In this document: positions 13,054 through 26,770 of the stretch, in pieces | How the letters are laid out: every line of letters begins with the position of its first letter | Position numbering within the stretch: the first letter of the stretch is position 1 | DNA from: Limnomonas spitsbergensis | Taxonomy: Eukaryota > Chlorophyta > Chlorophyceae > Chlamydomonadales | Assembly (NCBI GenBank): GCA_037349105.1 | Contig: JAYJMM010000028.1 | Location: forward strand, 1-64,000 | DNA: 64,000 bases | Direction: 5' to 3' | Position numbers and translations under genes: made by a program | The notes under the pieces: model-generated | The model's input: the letters and a program-made list of their open reading frames with translations, nothing else | Database searches by the model: none | What the model was told of the DNA's origin: nothing

Positions 13054-13405
13054 CTAATCGTCGAAGGTAGTCTTTTTGCCTGCGCTAGCAGGCAGGCCTC
13101 GGCCACCTCCCCGGCCGCCATCACGTCCGCCTCGGCCACCCCCGCGTCCACCGTCGCGTCCGCCTCGGCCTCTGCCACCGAATCCCCCACGACCCCCATC
13201 GCGGCCTCCGCCCCGGCCACCACCCCGACCACCAAAGCCGCCGCCAGCACCACCACCACCGTTGAAATCAACCTTGGGCTTGACGTTGGGGTCAACATAG
13301 ATCTCTCCGCCCGTGGCGGATGACCCGCTGAGCTCGGCTGCCTTCGCCTTGCCCTCGGCCGTCGCGAAATCAACATAACAAGTGCCCCTCAGCTCACCAG
13401 TTTCT
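13054..13405 (-). CDS. Unit 11 terminal exon, intact frame (partial)
   Basis: Open frame. The unit looks identical to unit 12 and differs from unit 9 at only a few flanking bases. Confidence 0.65.
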
Positions 13406-14282
13406 CTGTGAACACCAAACAAAACCGGAAATACAGGTAAGGGGACGGCGTTAGACATCGAACGTGTGAGAGGGTTTCAGGGTCCAGTGGGGCGTCAGCC
13501 AAGGAAGAGTGATGGACTACGGGAATGAGAGTTAAGGAATACGGGAATCAGAGTTGACGGCAAACAGACATCCAGATGTGAAGACACCACAATCATGTTT
13601 CTTGGTTCACTTTATCCTGTGTTTGAATCCCTGGGACCCCATTCCCTAGGGCACACATCTTATTCATTGACAGGGTTCAGACACAATCTGAAAGGCTAGG
13701 GGGCAGCGGGCGCTGAAGCAAGCACCCGTGTTCAATGTACATGCTGCACCTGGTCCCACTAGGGTCATGCCTTTAGGTCCTTCAACTTCGCTATTCAGCA
13801 GAATTCAGATCTTTCGCCGCTTGCTTATGCAACAACCTCGTGCAATAGCATAGGAAACTACGACAGTTCACGATGTGACAAGCCTCATCAAGCGGTGCTA
13901 GTGCCCTGCCAATACAAGCATCCTCTTTCGCAATATGGTCTTGCAATCCCATAAAGCAGATAGATTTCCCATACGAAGTACCAGATAGTACCTCTGCGAA
14001 GTACGAATCCGTTTTCGCAGTACTAGCAGTCATCAAGGCGTAAACAGTAAAAGGTCTTCATAAGTCTCGAAACTGCCATACGTCCATTCAGTCCAATAAA
14101 GGTTACGGAGTCAAAATGCAAAATCCAACTCATTCTCCATATCATGTCCCGCCCGTCTGCCCACGTCATATGTCTCAAAATAAGGATGTAAAACATATTT
14201 ATTAACGAGGCTGATATGCATGTCGGATCCAATCAGGCCACCAGGTGAACCTTGCATTTCGGCATCCAGCTCGCCAAATGCT

Positions 14283-14634
14283 CTAATCGTCGAAGGTAGT
14301 CTTTTTGCCTGCGCTAGCAGGCAGGCCTCGGCCACCTCCCCGGCCGCCATCACGTCCGCCTCGGCCACCCCCGCGTCCACCGTCGCGTCCGCCTCGGCCT
14401 CTGCCACCGAATCCCCCACGACCCCCATCGCGGCCTCCGCCCCGGCCACCACCCCGACCACCAAAGCCGCCGCCAGCACCACCACCACCGTTGAAATCAA
14501 CCTTGGGCTTGACGTTGGGGTCAACATAGATCTCTCCGCCCGTGGCGGATGACCCGCTGAGCTCGGCTGCCTTCGCCTTGCCCTCGGCCGTCGCGAAATC
14601 AACATAACAAGTGCCCCTCAGCTCACCAGTTTCT
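14283..14634 (-). CDS. Unit 12 terminal exon, intact frame (partial)
   Basis: Open frame. The unit shares its private CCTTTAGG variant upstream with unit 11, indicating a one-unit duplication. Confidence 0.65.
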
Positions 14635-15511
14635 CTGTGAACACCAAACAAAACCGGAAATACAGGTAAGGGGACGGCGTTAGACATCGAACGTGTGAGA
14701 GGGTTTCAGGGTCCAGTGGGGCGTCAGCCAAGGAAGAGTGATGGACTACGGGAATGAGAGTTAAGGAATACGGGAATCAGAGTTGACGGCAAACAGACAT
14801 CCAGATGTGAAGACACCACAATCATGTTTCTTGGTTCACTTTATCCTGTGTTTGAATCCCTGGGACCCCATTCCCTAGGGCACACATCTTATTCATTGAC
14901 AGGGTTCAGACACAATCTGAAAGGCTAGGGGGCAGCGGGCGCTGAAGCAAGCACCCGTGTTCAATGTACATGCTGCACCTGGTCCCACTAGGGTCATGCC
15001 TTTAGGTCCTTCAACTTCGCTATTCAGCAGAATTCAGATCTTTCGCCGCTTGCTTATGCAACAACCTCGTGCAATAGCATAGGAAACTACGACAGTTCAC
15101 GATGTGACAAGCCTCATCAAGCGGTGCTAGTGCCCTGCCAATACAAGCATCCTCTTTCGCAATATGGTCTTGCAATCCCATAAAGCAGATAGATTTCCCA
15201 TACGAAGTACCAGATATTACCTCTGCGAAGTACGAATCCTTTTTCGCAGTACTAGCAGTCATCAAGGCGTAAACAGTAAAAGGTCTTCATAAGTCTCGAA
15301 ACTGCCATACGTCCATTCAGTCCAATAAAGGTTACGGAGTCAAAATTCGAAATCCAACTCATTCTCCATATCATGTCCGGCCCGTCTGCCCACGTCATAT
15401 GTCTCAAAATAAGGATGTAAAGCATATTTATTAACGAGGCTGATATGCATGTCGGATCCAATCAGGCCACCAGGTGAACCTTGCATTTCGGCATCCAGCT
15501 CGCCAAATGCT

Positions 15512-15896
15512 CTAATCGTCGAAGGTAGTCTTTTTGCCTGCGCTAGCAGGCAGGCCTCGGCCACCTCCCCGGCCGCCATCACGTCCGCCTCGGCCACCCC
15601 CGCGTCCACCGTCGCGTCCGCCTCGGCCACCCCCGCGTCCACCGTCGCGTCCGCCTCGGCCTCTGCCACCGAATCCCCCACGACCCCCATCGCGGCCTCC
15701 GCCCCGGCCACCACCCCGACCACCAAAGCCGCCGCCAGCACCACCACCACCGTTGAAATCAACCTTGGGCTTGACGTTGGGGTCAACATAGATCTCTCCG
15801 CCCGTGGCGGATGACCCGCTGAGCTCGGCTGCCTTCGCCTTGCCCTCGGCCGTCGCGAAATCAACATAACAAGTGCCCCTCAGCTCACCAGTTTCT
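15512..15896 (-). CDS. Unit 13 terminal exon, intact frame, two 33-bp repeats (partial)
   Basis: Open frame of about 127 residues. One extra in-frame 11-residue RGG repeat lengthens the tail. Confidence 0.65.
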
Positions 15897-16773
15897 CTGT
15901 GAACACCAAACAAAACCGGAAATACAGGTAAGGGGACGGCGTTAGACATCGAACGTGTGAGAGGGTTTCAGGGTCCAGTGGGGCGTCAGCCAAGGAAGAG
16001 TGATGGACTACGGGAATGAGAGTTAAGGAATACGGGAATCAGAGTTGACGGCAAACAGACATCCAGATGTGAAGACACCACAATCATGTTTCTTGGTTCA
16101 CTTTATCCTGTGTTTGAATCCCTGGGACCCCATTCCCTAGGGCACACATCTTATTCATTGACAGGGTTCAGACACAATCTGAAAGGCTAGGGGGCAGCGG
16201 GTGCTGAAGCAAAGACCCGTGCTCAGTGTACATGTTGCACCTGGTCCCACTAGGGTCATGCCTTGAGGTCCTTCAACTTCGCTATTCAGCAGAATTCCGA
16301 TCTTTCGCCGCTTGTTTATGCAACAACCTCGTGCAATATCATAGGAAACTACAACAGTTCACGATGTGACAAGCCTCATCAAGCGGTGCTAGTGCCCTGC
16401 CAATAAAAACATCCTCTTTCGCAATATGGTCTTGCAATCCCATAAAGCAGATAGATTTCCCATAAGAAGTACCAGATAGTACCTCTGCGAAGTACGAATC
16501 CTTTTTCGCAGTACTAGCAGTCATCAAGGCGTAAACAGTAAAAGGTCTTCATAAGTCTCGGACATGCCATACGTCCCTTCAGTCCAATAAAGGTTACGGA
16601 GTCAAAATTCGAAATCCAACTCATTCTCCATATCATGTCCGGCCCGTCTGCCCACGTCATATGTCTCAAAATAAGGATGTAAAACATATTTATTAACGAG
16701 GCTGATATGCATGTCGGATCCAATCAGGCCACCAGGTGAACCTTGCATTTCGGCATCCAGCTCGCCAAATGCT

Positions 16774-17191
16774 CTAATCGTCGAAGGTAGTCTTTTTGCC
16801 TGCGCTAGCAGGCAGGCCTCGGCCACCTCCCCGGCCGCCATCACGTACGCCTCGGCCACCCCCGCGTCCACCGTCGCGTCCGCCTCGGCCACCCCCGCGT
16901 CCACCGTCGCGTCCGCCTCGGCCACCCCCGCGTCCACCGTCGCGTCCGCCTCGGCCTCTGCCACCGAATCCCCCACGACCCCCATCGCGGCCTCCGCCCC
17001 GGCCACCACCCCGACCACCAAAGCCGCCGCCAGCACCACCACCACCGTTGAAATCAACCTTGGGCTTGACGTTGGGGTCAACATAGATCTCTCCGCCCGT
17101 GGCGGATGACCCGCTGAGCTCGGCTGCCTTCGCCTTGCCCTCGGCCGTCGCGAAATCCACATAACAAGTGCCCCTCAGCTCACCAGTTTCT
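16774..17191 (-). CDS. Unit 14 terminal exon, intact frame, three 33-bp repeats (partial)
   Basis: Longest exon copy, about 138 residues, with three tandem 33-bp repeats. The unit itself is the longest, at 1295 bp. Confidence 0.65.
16849..16947 (-). repeat. 33-bp minisatellite in the RGG-coding exon (three copies)
   Basis: Three perfect tandem 33-bp copies, each encoding eleven residues of the type RGGRDGGRGGG on the minus strand. Units 2, 13, 15, 16 and 17 have two copies; other full units have one. Length changes keep the reading frame. Confidence 0.9.
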
Positions 17192-18068
17192 CTGTGAACA
17201 CCAAACAAAACCGGAAATACAGGTAAGGGGGCAGCGTTAGACATGTAATGTGTGAGAGGGTTTCAGGGTCCAGTGGGGCGCCAGCCAAGGAAGAGTGATG
17301 GACTACGGGAATGAGAGTTAAGGAATACGGGAATCACAGTTGACGGCAAACAGACATCCAGATGTGAAGACACTACAATCATGTTTCTTGGTTCACTTTA
17401 TCTTGTGTTTGAATCCCTGGGACCCCATTCCCTAGGGCACAAATCGTATTCATTTACAGGGTTCAGACACAATCTGAAAGGCTAGGGGGCAGCGGGCGCT
17501 GAAGCAAGCACCCGTGTTCAATGTACATGCTGCACCTGGTCCCACTAGGGTCATGCCTTGAGGTCCTTCAACTTCGCTATTCAGCAGAATTCAGATCTTT
17601 CGCCGCTTGCTTATGCAACAACCTCGTGCAATAGCATAGGAAACTACAACAGTTCATTATGTGACAAGCCTCGTCAAGCGGTGCTAGTGCCCTGCCAATA
17701 CAAGCATCCTCTTTCGCAATATGGTCTTGCAATCCCATAAAGCAGATAGATTTCCCATACGAAGTACCAGATAGTACCTCTGCGAAGTACGAATCCTTTT
17801 TCGCAGTACTAGCAGTCATCAAGGCGTAAACAGTAAAAGGTCTTCATAAGTCTCGGACATGCCATACGTCCCTTCAGTCCAATAAAGGTTACGGAGTCAA
17901 AATTCGAAATCCAACTCATTCTCCATATCATGTCCGGCCCGTCTGCCCACGTCATATGTCTCAAAATAAGGATGTAAAACATATTTATTAACGAGGCTGA
18001 TATGCATGTCGGATCCAATCAGGCCACCAGGTGAACCTTGCATTTCGGCATCCCGCTCGCCAAATGCT

Positions 18069-18453
18069 CTAATCGTCGAAGGTAGTCTTTTTGCCTGCGC
18101 TAGCAGGCAGGCCTCGGCCACCTCCCCGGCCGCCATCACGTCCGCCTCGGCCACCCCCGCGTCCACCGTCGCGTCCGCCTCGGCCACCCCCGCGTCCACC
18201 GTCGCGTCCGCCTCGGCCTCTGCCACCGAATCCCCCACGACCCCCATCGCGGCCTCCGCCCCGGCCACCACCCCGACCACCAAAGCCGCCGCCAGCACCA
18301 CCACCACCGTTGAAATCAACCTTGGGCTTGACGTTGGGGTCAACATAGATCTCTCCGCCCGTGGCGGATGACCCGCTGAGCTCGGCTGCCTTCGCCTTGC
18401 CCTCGGCCGTCGCGAAATCCACATAACAAGTGCCCCTCAGCTCACCAGTTTCT
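18069..18453 (-). CDS. Unit 15 terminal exon, intact frame, two 33-bp repeats (partial)
   Basis: Open frame of about 127 residues. The intron side reads CCAAAAAAACCCGG, which alters the sequence ahead of the acceptor without touching the exon. Confidence 0.65.
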
Positions 18454-19330
18454 CTGTGAACACCAAAAAAACCCGGAAATACAGGTAAGAGGACAGCGTT
18501 AGACATATAACGTGTGAGAGGGTTTCAGGGTCCAGTGGGGCGCCAGCCAAGGAAGAGTGATGGACTACGGGAATGAGAGTTAAGGAATACGGGAATCACA
18601 GTTGACGGCAAACAGACATCCAGATGTGAAGACACTACAATCATGTTTCTTGGTTCACTTTATCTTGTGTTTGAATCCCTGGGAACCCATTCCCTAGGGC
18701 ACAAATCTTATTCATTTACAGGGTTCAGACACAATCTGAAAGGCTAGGGGGCAGCGGGCGCTGAAGCAAGCACCCGTGTTCAATGTACATGCTGCACCTG
18801 GTCCCACTAGGGTCATGCCTTGAGGTCCTTCAACTTCGCTATTCAGCAGAATTCAGATCTTTCGCCGCTTGCTTATGCAACAACCTCGTGCAATAGCATA
18901 GGAAACTACAACAGTTCATTATGTGACAAGCCTCGTCAAGCGGTGCTAGTGCCCTGCCAATACAAGCATCCTCTTTCGCAATATGGTCTTGCAATCCCAT
19001 AAAGCAGATAGATTTCCCATACGAAGTACCAGATAGTACCTCTGCGAAGTACGAATCCTTTTTCGCAGTACTAGCAGTCATCAAGGCGTAAACAGTAAAA
19101 GGTCTTCATAAGTCTCGAAACTGCCATACGTCCATTCAGTCCAATAAAGGTTACGGAGTCAAAATGCAAAATCCAACTCATTCTCCATATCATGTCCGGC
19201 CCGTCTGCCCACGTCATATGTCTCAAAATAAGGATGTAAAGCATATGTATTAACGAGGCTGATATGCAGGTAGGATCCAATCAGGCCACCAGGTGAACCT
19301 TGCATTTCGGCATCCAGCTCGCCAAATGCT

Positions 19331-19715
19331 CTAATCGTCGAAGGTAGTCTTTTTGCCTGCGCTAGCAGGCAGGCCTCGGCCACCTCCCCGGCCGCCATCA
19401 CGTCCGCCTCGGCCACCCCCGCGTCCACCGTCGCGTCCGCCTCGGCCACCCCCGCGTCCACCGTCGCGTCCGCCTCGGCCTCTGCCACCGAATCCCCCAC
19501 GACCCCCATCGCGGCCTCCGCCCCGGCCACCACCCCGACCACCAAAGCCGCCGCCAGCACCACCACCACCGTTGAAATCAACCTTGGGCTTGACGTTGGG
19601 GTCAACATAGATCTCTCCGCCCGTGGCGGATGACCCGCTGAGCTCGGCTGCCTTCGCCTTGCCCTCGGCCGTCGCGAAATCAACATAACAAGTGCCCCTC
19701 AGCTCACCAGTTTCT
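19331..19715 (-). CDS. Unit 16 terminal exon, intact frame, two 33-bp repeats (partial)
   Basis: Open frame. The downstream AATAAA is mutated to AATACA in this unit. Confidence 0.65.
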
Positions 19716-20592
19716 CTGTGAACACCAAACAAAACTGGAAATACAGGTAAGGGGACAGCGTTAGACATCGAACGTGTGAGAGGGTTTCAGGGTCCAGTGG
19801 GGCGTCAGCCAAGGAAGAGTGATGGACTACGGGAATGAGAGTTAAGGAATACGGGAATCAGAGTTGACGGCAAACAGACATCCAGATGTGAAGACACCAC
19901 AATCATGTTTCTTGGTTCACTTTATCCTGTGTTTGAATCCCTGGGACCCCATTCCCTAGGGCACACATCTTATTCATTGACAGGGTTCAGACACAATCTG
20001 AAAGGCTAGGGGGCAGCGGGTGCTGAAGCAAAGACCCGTGCTCAGTGTACATGTTGCACCTGGTCCCACTAGGGTCATGCCTTGAGGTCCTTCAACTTCG
20101 CTATTCAGCAGAATTCCGATCTTTCGCCGCTTGTTTATGCAACAACCTCGTGCAATAGCATAGGAAACTACAACAGTTCACGATGTGACACGCCTCATCA
20201 AGCGGTGCTAGTGCCATGCCAATAAAAACATCCTCTTTCGCAATATGGTCTTGCAATCCCATAAAGCAGATAGATTTCCCATACGAAGTACCAGATAGTA
20301 CCTCTGCGAAGTACGAATCCTTTTTCGCAGTACTAGCAGTCATCAAGGCGTATACAGTAAAAGGTCTTCATAAGTCTCGGACCTGCCATACGTCCCTTCA
20401 GTCCAATAAAGGTTACGGAGTCAAAATTCGAAATCCAACTCATTCTCCATATCATGTCCGGCCCGTCTGCCCACGTCATATGTCTCAAAATAAGGATGTA
20501 AAACATATTTATTAACGAGGCTGATATGCATGTCGGATCCAATCAGGCCACCAGGTGAACCTTGCATTTCGGCATCCAGCTCGCCAAATGCT

Positions 20593-20977
20593 CTAATCGT
20601 CGAAGGTAGTCTTTTTGCCTGCGCTAGCAGGCAGGCCTCGGCCACCTCCCCGGCCGCCATCACGTCCGCCTCGGCCACCCCCGCGTCCACCGTCGCGTCC
20701 GCCTCGGCCACCCCCGCGTCCACCGTCGCGTCCGCCTCGGCCTCTGCCACCGAATCCCCCACGACCCCCATCGCGGCCTCCGCCCCGGCCTCGACCCCGA
20801 CCACCAAAGCCGCCGCCAGCACCACCACCACCGTTGAAATCAACCTTGGGCTTGACGTTGGGGTCAACATAGATCTCTCCGCCCGTGGCGGATGACCCGC
20901 TGAGCTCGGCTGCCTTCGCCTTGCCCTCGGCCGTCGCGAAATCCACATAACAAGTGCCCCTCAGCTCACCAGTTTCT
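20593..20977 (-). CDS. Unit 17 terminal exon, intact frame, two 33-bp repeats (partial)
   Basis: Open frame. A private change near 20,791 turns one glycine of the tail into arginine (GGRGRGRGGG). Confidence 0.65.
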
Positions 20978-21854
20978 CTGTGAACACCAAAAAAACCCGG
21001 AAATACAGGTAAGGGGACAGCGTTAGACATATAACGTGTGAGAGGGTTTCAGGGTCCAGTGGGGCGCCAGCCAAGGAAGAGTGATGGACTACGGGAATGA
21101 GAGTTAAGGAATACGGGAATCAGAGTTGACGGCAAACAGACATCCAGATGTGAAGACACCACAATCATGTTTCTTGGTTCACTTTATCCTGTGTTTGAAT
21201 CCCTGGGACCCCATTCCCTAGGGCACACATCTTATTCATTGACAGGGTTCAGACACAATCTGAAAGGCTAGGGGGCAGCGGGCGCTGAAGCAAAGACCCG
21301 TGCTCAGTGTACATGCTGCACCTGGTCCCACTAGGGTCATGCCTTGAGGTCCTTCAACTTCGCTATTCAGCAGAATTCCGATCTTTCGCCGCTTGTTTAT
21401 GCAACAACCTCGTGCAATAGCATAGGAAACTACAACAGTTCACGATGTGACAAGCCTCATCAAGCGGTGCTAGTGCCCTGCCAATAAAAACATCCTCTTT
21501 CGCAATATGGTCTTGCAATCCCATAAAGCAGATAGATTTCCCATACGAAGTACCAGATAGTACCTCTGCGAAGTACGAATCCTTTTTCGCAGTACTAGCA
21601 GTCATCAAGGCGTAAACAGTAAAAGGTCTTCATAAGTCTCGGACCTGCCATACGTCCCTTCAGTCCAATAAAGGTTACGGAGTCAAAATTCGAAATCCAA
21701 CTCATTCTCCATATCATTTCCGGCCCGTCTGCCCACGTCATATGTCTCAAAATAAGGATGTAAAACATATTTATTAACGAGGCTGATATGCATGTCGGAT
21801 CCAATCAGGCCACCAGGTGAACCATGCATTTCGGCATCCAGCTCGCCAAATGCT

Positions 21855-22206
21855 CTAATCGTCGAAGGTAGTCTTTTTGCCTGCGCTAGCGGGCAGGCCT
21901 CGGCCACCTCCCCGGCCGCCATCACGTCCGCCTCGGCCACCCCCGCGTCCACCGTCGCGTCCGCCTCGGCCTCTGCCACCGAATCCCCCACGACCCCCAT
22001 CGCGGCCTCCGCCCCGGCCACCACCCCGACCACCAAAGCCGCCGCCAGCACCACCACCACCGTTGAAATCAACCTTGGGCTTGACGTTGGGGTCAACATA
22101 GATCTCTCCGCCCGTGGCGGATGACCCGCTGAGCTCGGCTGCCTTCGCCTTGCCCTCGGCCGTCGCGAAATCAACATAACAAGTGCCCCTCAGCTCACCA
22201 GTTTCT
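21855..22206 (-). CDS. Unit 18 terminal exon, intact frame (partial)
   Basis: Open frame. First unit of a two-unit block repeated 2457 bp later. Confidence 0.65.
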
Positions 22207-23083
22207 CTGTGAACACCAAACAAAACCGGAAATACAGGTAAGGGGACAGCGTTAGACATATAACGTGTGAGAGGGTTTCAGGGTCCAGTGGGGCGCCAGC
22301 CAAGGAAGAGTGATGGACTACACGAATGAGAGTTAATGAATACGGGAATCAGAGTTGACGGCAAACAGACATCCAGATATGAAGACACCACAATCATGTT
22401 TCTTGGTTCACTTTATCCTGTGTTTGAATCCCTGGGACCCCATTCCCTAGGGCACACATCTTATTCATTGACAGGGTTCAGACACAATCTGAAAGGCTAG
22501 GGGGCAGCGGGCGCTGAAGCAAAGACCCGTGCTCAGTGTATATGCTGCACCTGGTCCCACTAGGGTCATGCCTTGAGGTCCTTCAACTTCGCTATTCAGC
22601 AGAATTCCGATCTTTCGCCGCTTGCTTATGCAACAACCTCGTGCAATAGCATAGGAAACTACAACAGTTCACGATGTGACAAGCCTCATCAAGCGGTGCT
22701 AGTGCCCTGCCAATACAAGCATCCTCTTTCGCAATATGGTCTTGCAATCCCATAAAGCAGATAGATTTCCCATACGAAGTACCAGATAGTACCTCTGCGA
22801 GGTACGAATCCTTTTTCGAAGTACTAGCAGTCATCAAGGCGTAAACAGTAAAAGGTCTTCATAAGTCTCGGACCTGCCATACGTCCCTTCAGTCCAATAA
22901 AGGTTACGGAGTCAAAATTCGAAATCCAACTCATTATCCATATCATTTCCGGCCCGTCTGCCCACGTCATATGTCTCAAAATAAGGATGTAAAACATATT
23001 TATTAACGAGGCTGATATGCAGGTAGGATCCAATCAGGCCACCAGGTGAACCATGCATTTCGGCATCCAGCTCGCCAAATGCT

Positions 23084-23434
23084 CTAATCGTCGAAGGTAG
23101 TCTTTTTGCCTGCGCTAGCGGGCAGGCCTCGGCCACCTCCCCGGCCGCCATCACGTCCGCCTCGGCCACCCCCGCGTCCACCGTCGCGTCCGCCTCGGCC
23201 TCTGCCACCGAATCCCCCACGAACCCTACGCGGCCTCTGCCCCGGCCACCACCCCGACCACCAAAGCCGCCGCCAGCACCACCACCACCGTTGAAATCAA
23301 CCTCGGGCTTGACGTTGGGGTCAACATAGATCTCTTCACCCGTGGCGGATGACCCGCTGAGCTCGGCTGCCTTCGCCTTGCCCTCGGCCGTCGCGAAATC
23401 AACATAACAAGTGCCCCTCAGCTCACCAGTTTCT
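23084..23434 (-). pseudogene. Unit 19 terminal exon, frameshifted
   Basis: Several private changes near 23,220-23,240 (ACGAACCCTACGCGG) remove one base net and break the RGG frame. Further substitutions nearby change GGE to GEE and KPK to KPE. Confidence 0.75.
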
Positions 23435-24311
23435 CTGTGAACACCAAACAAAACTGGAAATACAGGTAAGGGGACAGCGTTAGACATATAACGTGTGAGA
23501 GGGTTTCAGGGTCCAGTGGGGCGTCAGCCAAGGAAGAGTGATGGACTACGGGAATGAGAGTTAAGGAATACGGGAATCAGAGTTGACGGCAAACAGACAT
23601 CCAGATGTGAAGACACCACAATCATGTTTCTTGGTTCACTTTATCCTGTGTTTGAATCCCTGGGACCCCATTCCCTAGGGCACACATCTTATTCATTGAC
23701 AGGGTTCAGACACAATCTGAAAGGCTAGGGGGCAGCGGGCGCTGAAGCAAAGACCCGTGCTCAGTGTACATGCTGCACCTGGTCCCACTAGGGTCATGCC
23801 TTGAGGTCCTTCAACTTCGCTATTCAGCAGAATTCCGATCTTTCGCCGCTTGTTTATGCAACAACCTCGTGCAATAGCATAGGAAACTACAACAGTTCAC
23901 GATGTGACAAGCCTCATCAAGCGGTGCTAGTGCCCTGCCAATAAAAACATCCTCTTTCGCAATATGGTCTTGCAATCCCATAAAGCAGATAGATTTCCCA
24001 TACGAAGTACCAGATAGTACCTCTGCGAAGTACGAATCCTTTTTCGCAGTACTAGCAGTCATCAAGGCGTAAACAGTAAAAGGTCTTCATAAGTCTCGGA
24101 CCTGCCATACGTCCCTTCAGTCCAATAAAGGTTACGGAGTCAAAATTCGAAATCCAACTCATTCTCCATATCATTTCCGGCCCGTCTGCCCACGTCATAT
24201 GTCTCAAAATAAGGATGTAAAACATATTTATTAACGAGGCTGATATGCATGTCGGATCCAATCAGGCCACCAGGTGAACCATGCATTTCGGCATCCAGCT
24301 CGCCAAATGCT

Positions 24312-24663
24312 CTAATCGTCGAAGGTAGTCTTTTTGCCTGCGCTAGCGGGCAGGCCTCGGCCACCTCCCCGGCCGCCATCACGTCCGCCTCGGCCACCCC
24401 CGCGTCCACCGTCGCGTCCGCCTCGGCCTCTGCCACCGAATCCCCCACGACCCCCATCGCGGCCTCCGCCCCGGCCACCACCCCGACCACCAAAGCCGCC
24501 GCCAGCACCACCACCACCGTTGAAATCAACCTTGGGCTTGACGTTGGGGTCAACATAGATCTCTCCGCCCGTGGCGGATGACCCGCTGAGCTCGGCTGCC
24601 TTCGCCTTGCCCTCGGCCGTCGCGAAATCAACATAACAAGTGCCCCTCAGCTCACCAGTTTCT
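24312..24663 (-). CDS. Unit 20 terminal exon, intact frame (partial)
   Basis: Open frame, sequence-matched to unit 18. Confidence 0.65.
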
Positions 24664-25540
24664 CTGTGAACACCAAACAAAACCGGAAATACAGGTAAGG
24701 GGACAGCGTTAGACATATAACGTGTGAGAGGGTTTCAGGGTCCAGTGGGGCGCCAGCCAAGGAAGAGTGATGGACTACACGAATGAGAGTTAATGAATAC
24801 GGGAATCAGAGTTGACGGCAAACAGACATCCAGATGTGAAGACACCACAATCATGTTTCTTGGTTCACTTTATCCTGTGTTTGAATCCCTGGGACCCCAT
24901 TCCCTAGGGCACACATCTTATTCATTGACAGGGTTCAGACAGAATCTGAAAGGCTAGGGGGCAGCGGGCGCTGAAGCAAAGACCCGTGCTCAGTGTATAT
25001 GCTGCACCTGGTCCCACTAGGGTCATGCCTTGAGGTCCTTCAACTTCGCTATTCAGCAGAATTCCGATCTTTCGCCGCTTGCTTATGCAACAACCTCGTG
25101 CAATAGCATAGGAAACTACAACAGTTCACGATGTGACAAGCCTCATCAAGCGGTGCTAGTGCCCTGCCAATACAAGCATCCTCTTTCGCAATATGGTCTT
25201 GCAATCCCATAAAGCAGATAGATTTCCCATACGAAGTACCAGATAGTACCTCTGCGAGGTACGAATCCTTTTTCGAAGTACTAGCAGTCATCAAGGCGTA
25301 AACAGTAAAAGGTCTTCATAAGTCTCGGACCTGCCATACGTCCCTTCAGTCCAATAAAGGTTACGGAGTCAAAATTCGAAATCCAACTCATTATCCATAT
25401 CATTTCCGGCCCGTCTGCCCACGTCATATGTCTCAAAATAAGGATGTAAAACATATTTATTAACGAGGCTGATATGCAGGTAGGATCCAATCAGGCCACC
25501 AGGTGAACCATGCATTTCGGCATCCAGCTCGCCAAATGCT

Positions 25541-25892
25541 CTAATCGTCGAAGGTAGTCTTTTTGCCTGCGCTAGCGGGCAGGCCTCGGCCACCTCCCCG
25601 GCCGCCATCACGTCCGCCTCGGCCACCCCCGCGTCCACCGTCGCGTCCGCCTCGGCCTCTGCCACCGAATCCCCCACGACCCCCATCGCGGCCTCCGCCC
25701 CGACCACCACCCCGACCACCAAAGCCGCCGCCAGCACCACCACCACCGTTGAAATCAACCTTGGGCTTGACGTTGGGGTCAACATAGATCTCTCCGCCCG
25801 TGGCGGATGACCCGCTGAGCTCGGCTGCCTTCGCCTTGCCCTCGGCCGTCGCGAAATCAACATAACAAGTGCCCCTCAGCTCACCAGTTTCT
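25541..25892 (-). CDS. Unit 21 terminal exon, intact frame (partial)
   Basis: Open frame. Sister of unit 19 in the flanks but with an undamaged exon, so the lesions in unit 19 arose, or were corrected here, after the block duplicated. Confidence 0.65.
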
Positions 25893-26770
25893 CTGTGAAC
25901 ACCAAACAAAACCCGGAAATACAGGTAAGGGGACAGCGTTAGACATATAACGTGTGAGAGGGTTTCAGGGTCCAGTGGGGCGCCAGCCAAGGAAGAATGA
26001 TGGACTACGGGAATGAGAGTTAAGGAATACGGGTATCAGAGTTGACGGCAAACAGACATCCAGATGTGAAGACACCACAATCATGTTTCTTGGTTCACTT
26101 TATCCTGTGTTTGAATCCCTGGGACCCCATTCCCTAGGGCACACATCTTATTCATTGACAGGGTTCAGACACAATCTGAAAGGCTAGGGGGCAGCGGGCG
26201 CTGAAGCAAAGACCCGTGCTCAGTGTACATGCTGCACCTGGCCCCACTAGGGTCATGCCTTGAGGTCCTTCAACTTCGCTATTCAGCAGAATTCCGATCT
26301 TTCGCCGCTTGTTTATGCAACAACCTCGTGCAATAGCATAGGAAACTACAACAGTTCACGATGTGACAAGCCTCATCAAGCGGTGCTAGTGCCCTGCCAA
26401 TACAGACATCCTCTTTCGCAATATGGTCTTGCAATCCCATAAAGCAGATAGATTTCCCATAAGAAGTACCAGATAGTACCTCTGCGAGGTACGAATCCTA
26501 TTTCGCAGTACTAGCAGTCATCAAGGCGTAAACAGTAAAAGGTCTTCATAAGTCTCGGACCTGCCATACGTCCCTTCAGTCCAATAAAGGTTACGGAGTC
26601 AAAATTCGAAATCCAACTCATTCTCCATATCATTTCCGGCCCGTCTGCCCACGTCATATGTCTCAAAATAAGGATGTAAAACATATTTATTAACGAGGCT
26701 GATATGCAGGTAGGATCCAATCAGGCCACCAGGTGAACCATGCATTTCGGCATCCATCTCGCCAAATGCT

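Larger units (their letters stand above)
8636..13551. repeat. Two-unit higher-order repeat: units 8-9 duplicated as units 10-11
   Basis: The second copy lies 2458 bp after the first. Private variants of unit 8 (stop-loss, CCCAGGCCGCC, AAATGCTATAATC) recur in unit 10. Unit 9 differs from units 11 and 12 at only a few bases. Confidence 0.85.
21124..26039. repeat. Two-unit higher-order repeat: units 18-19 duplicated as units 20-21
   Basis: Offset is 2457 bp. Shared private flank variants include ACTACACGAATG and GTGTATATGC. The unit 19 exon has since acquired several lesions that unit 21 lacks. Confidence 0.8.
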
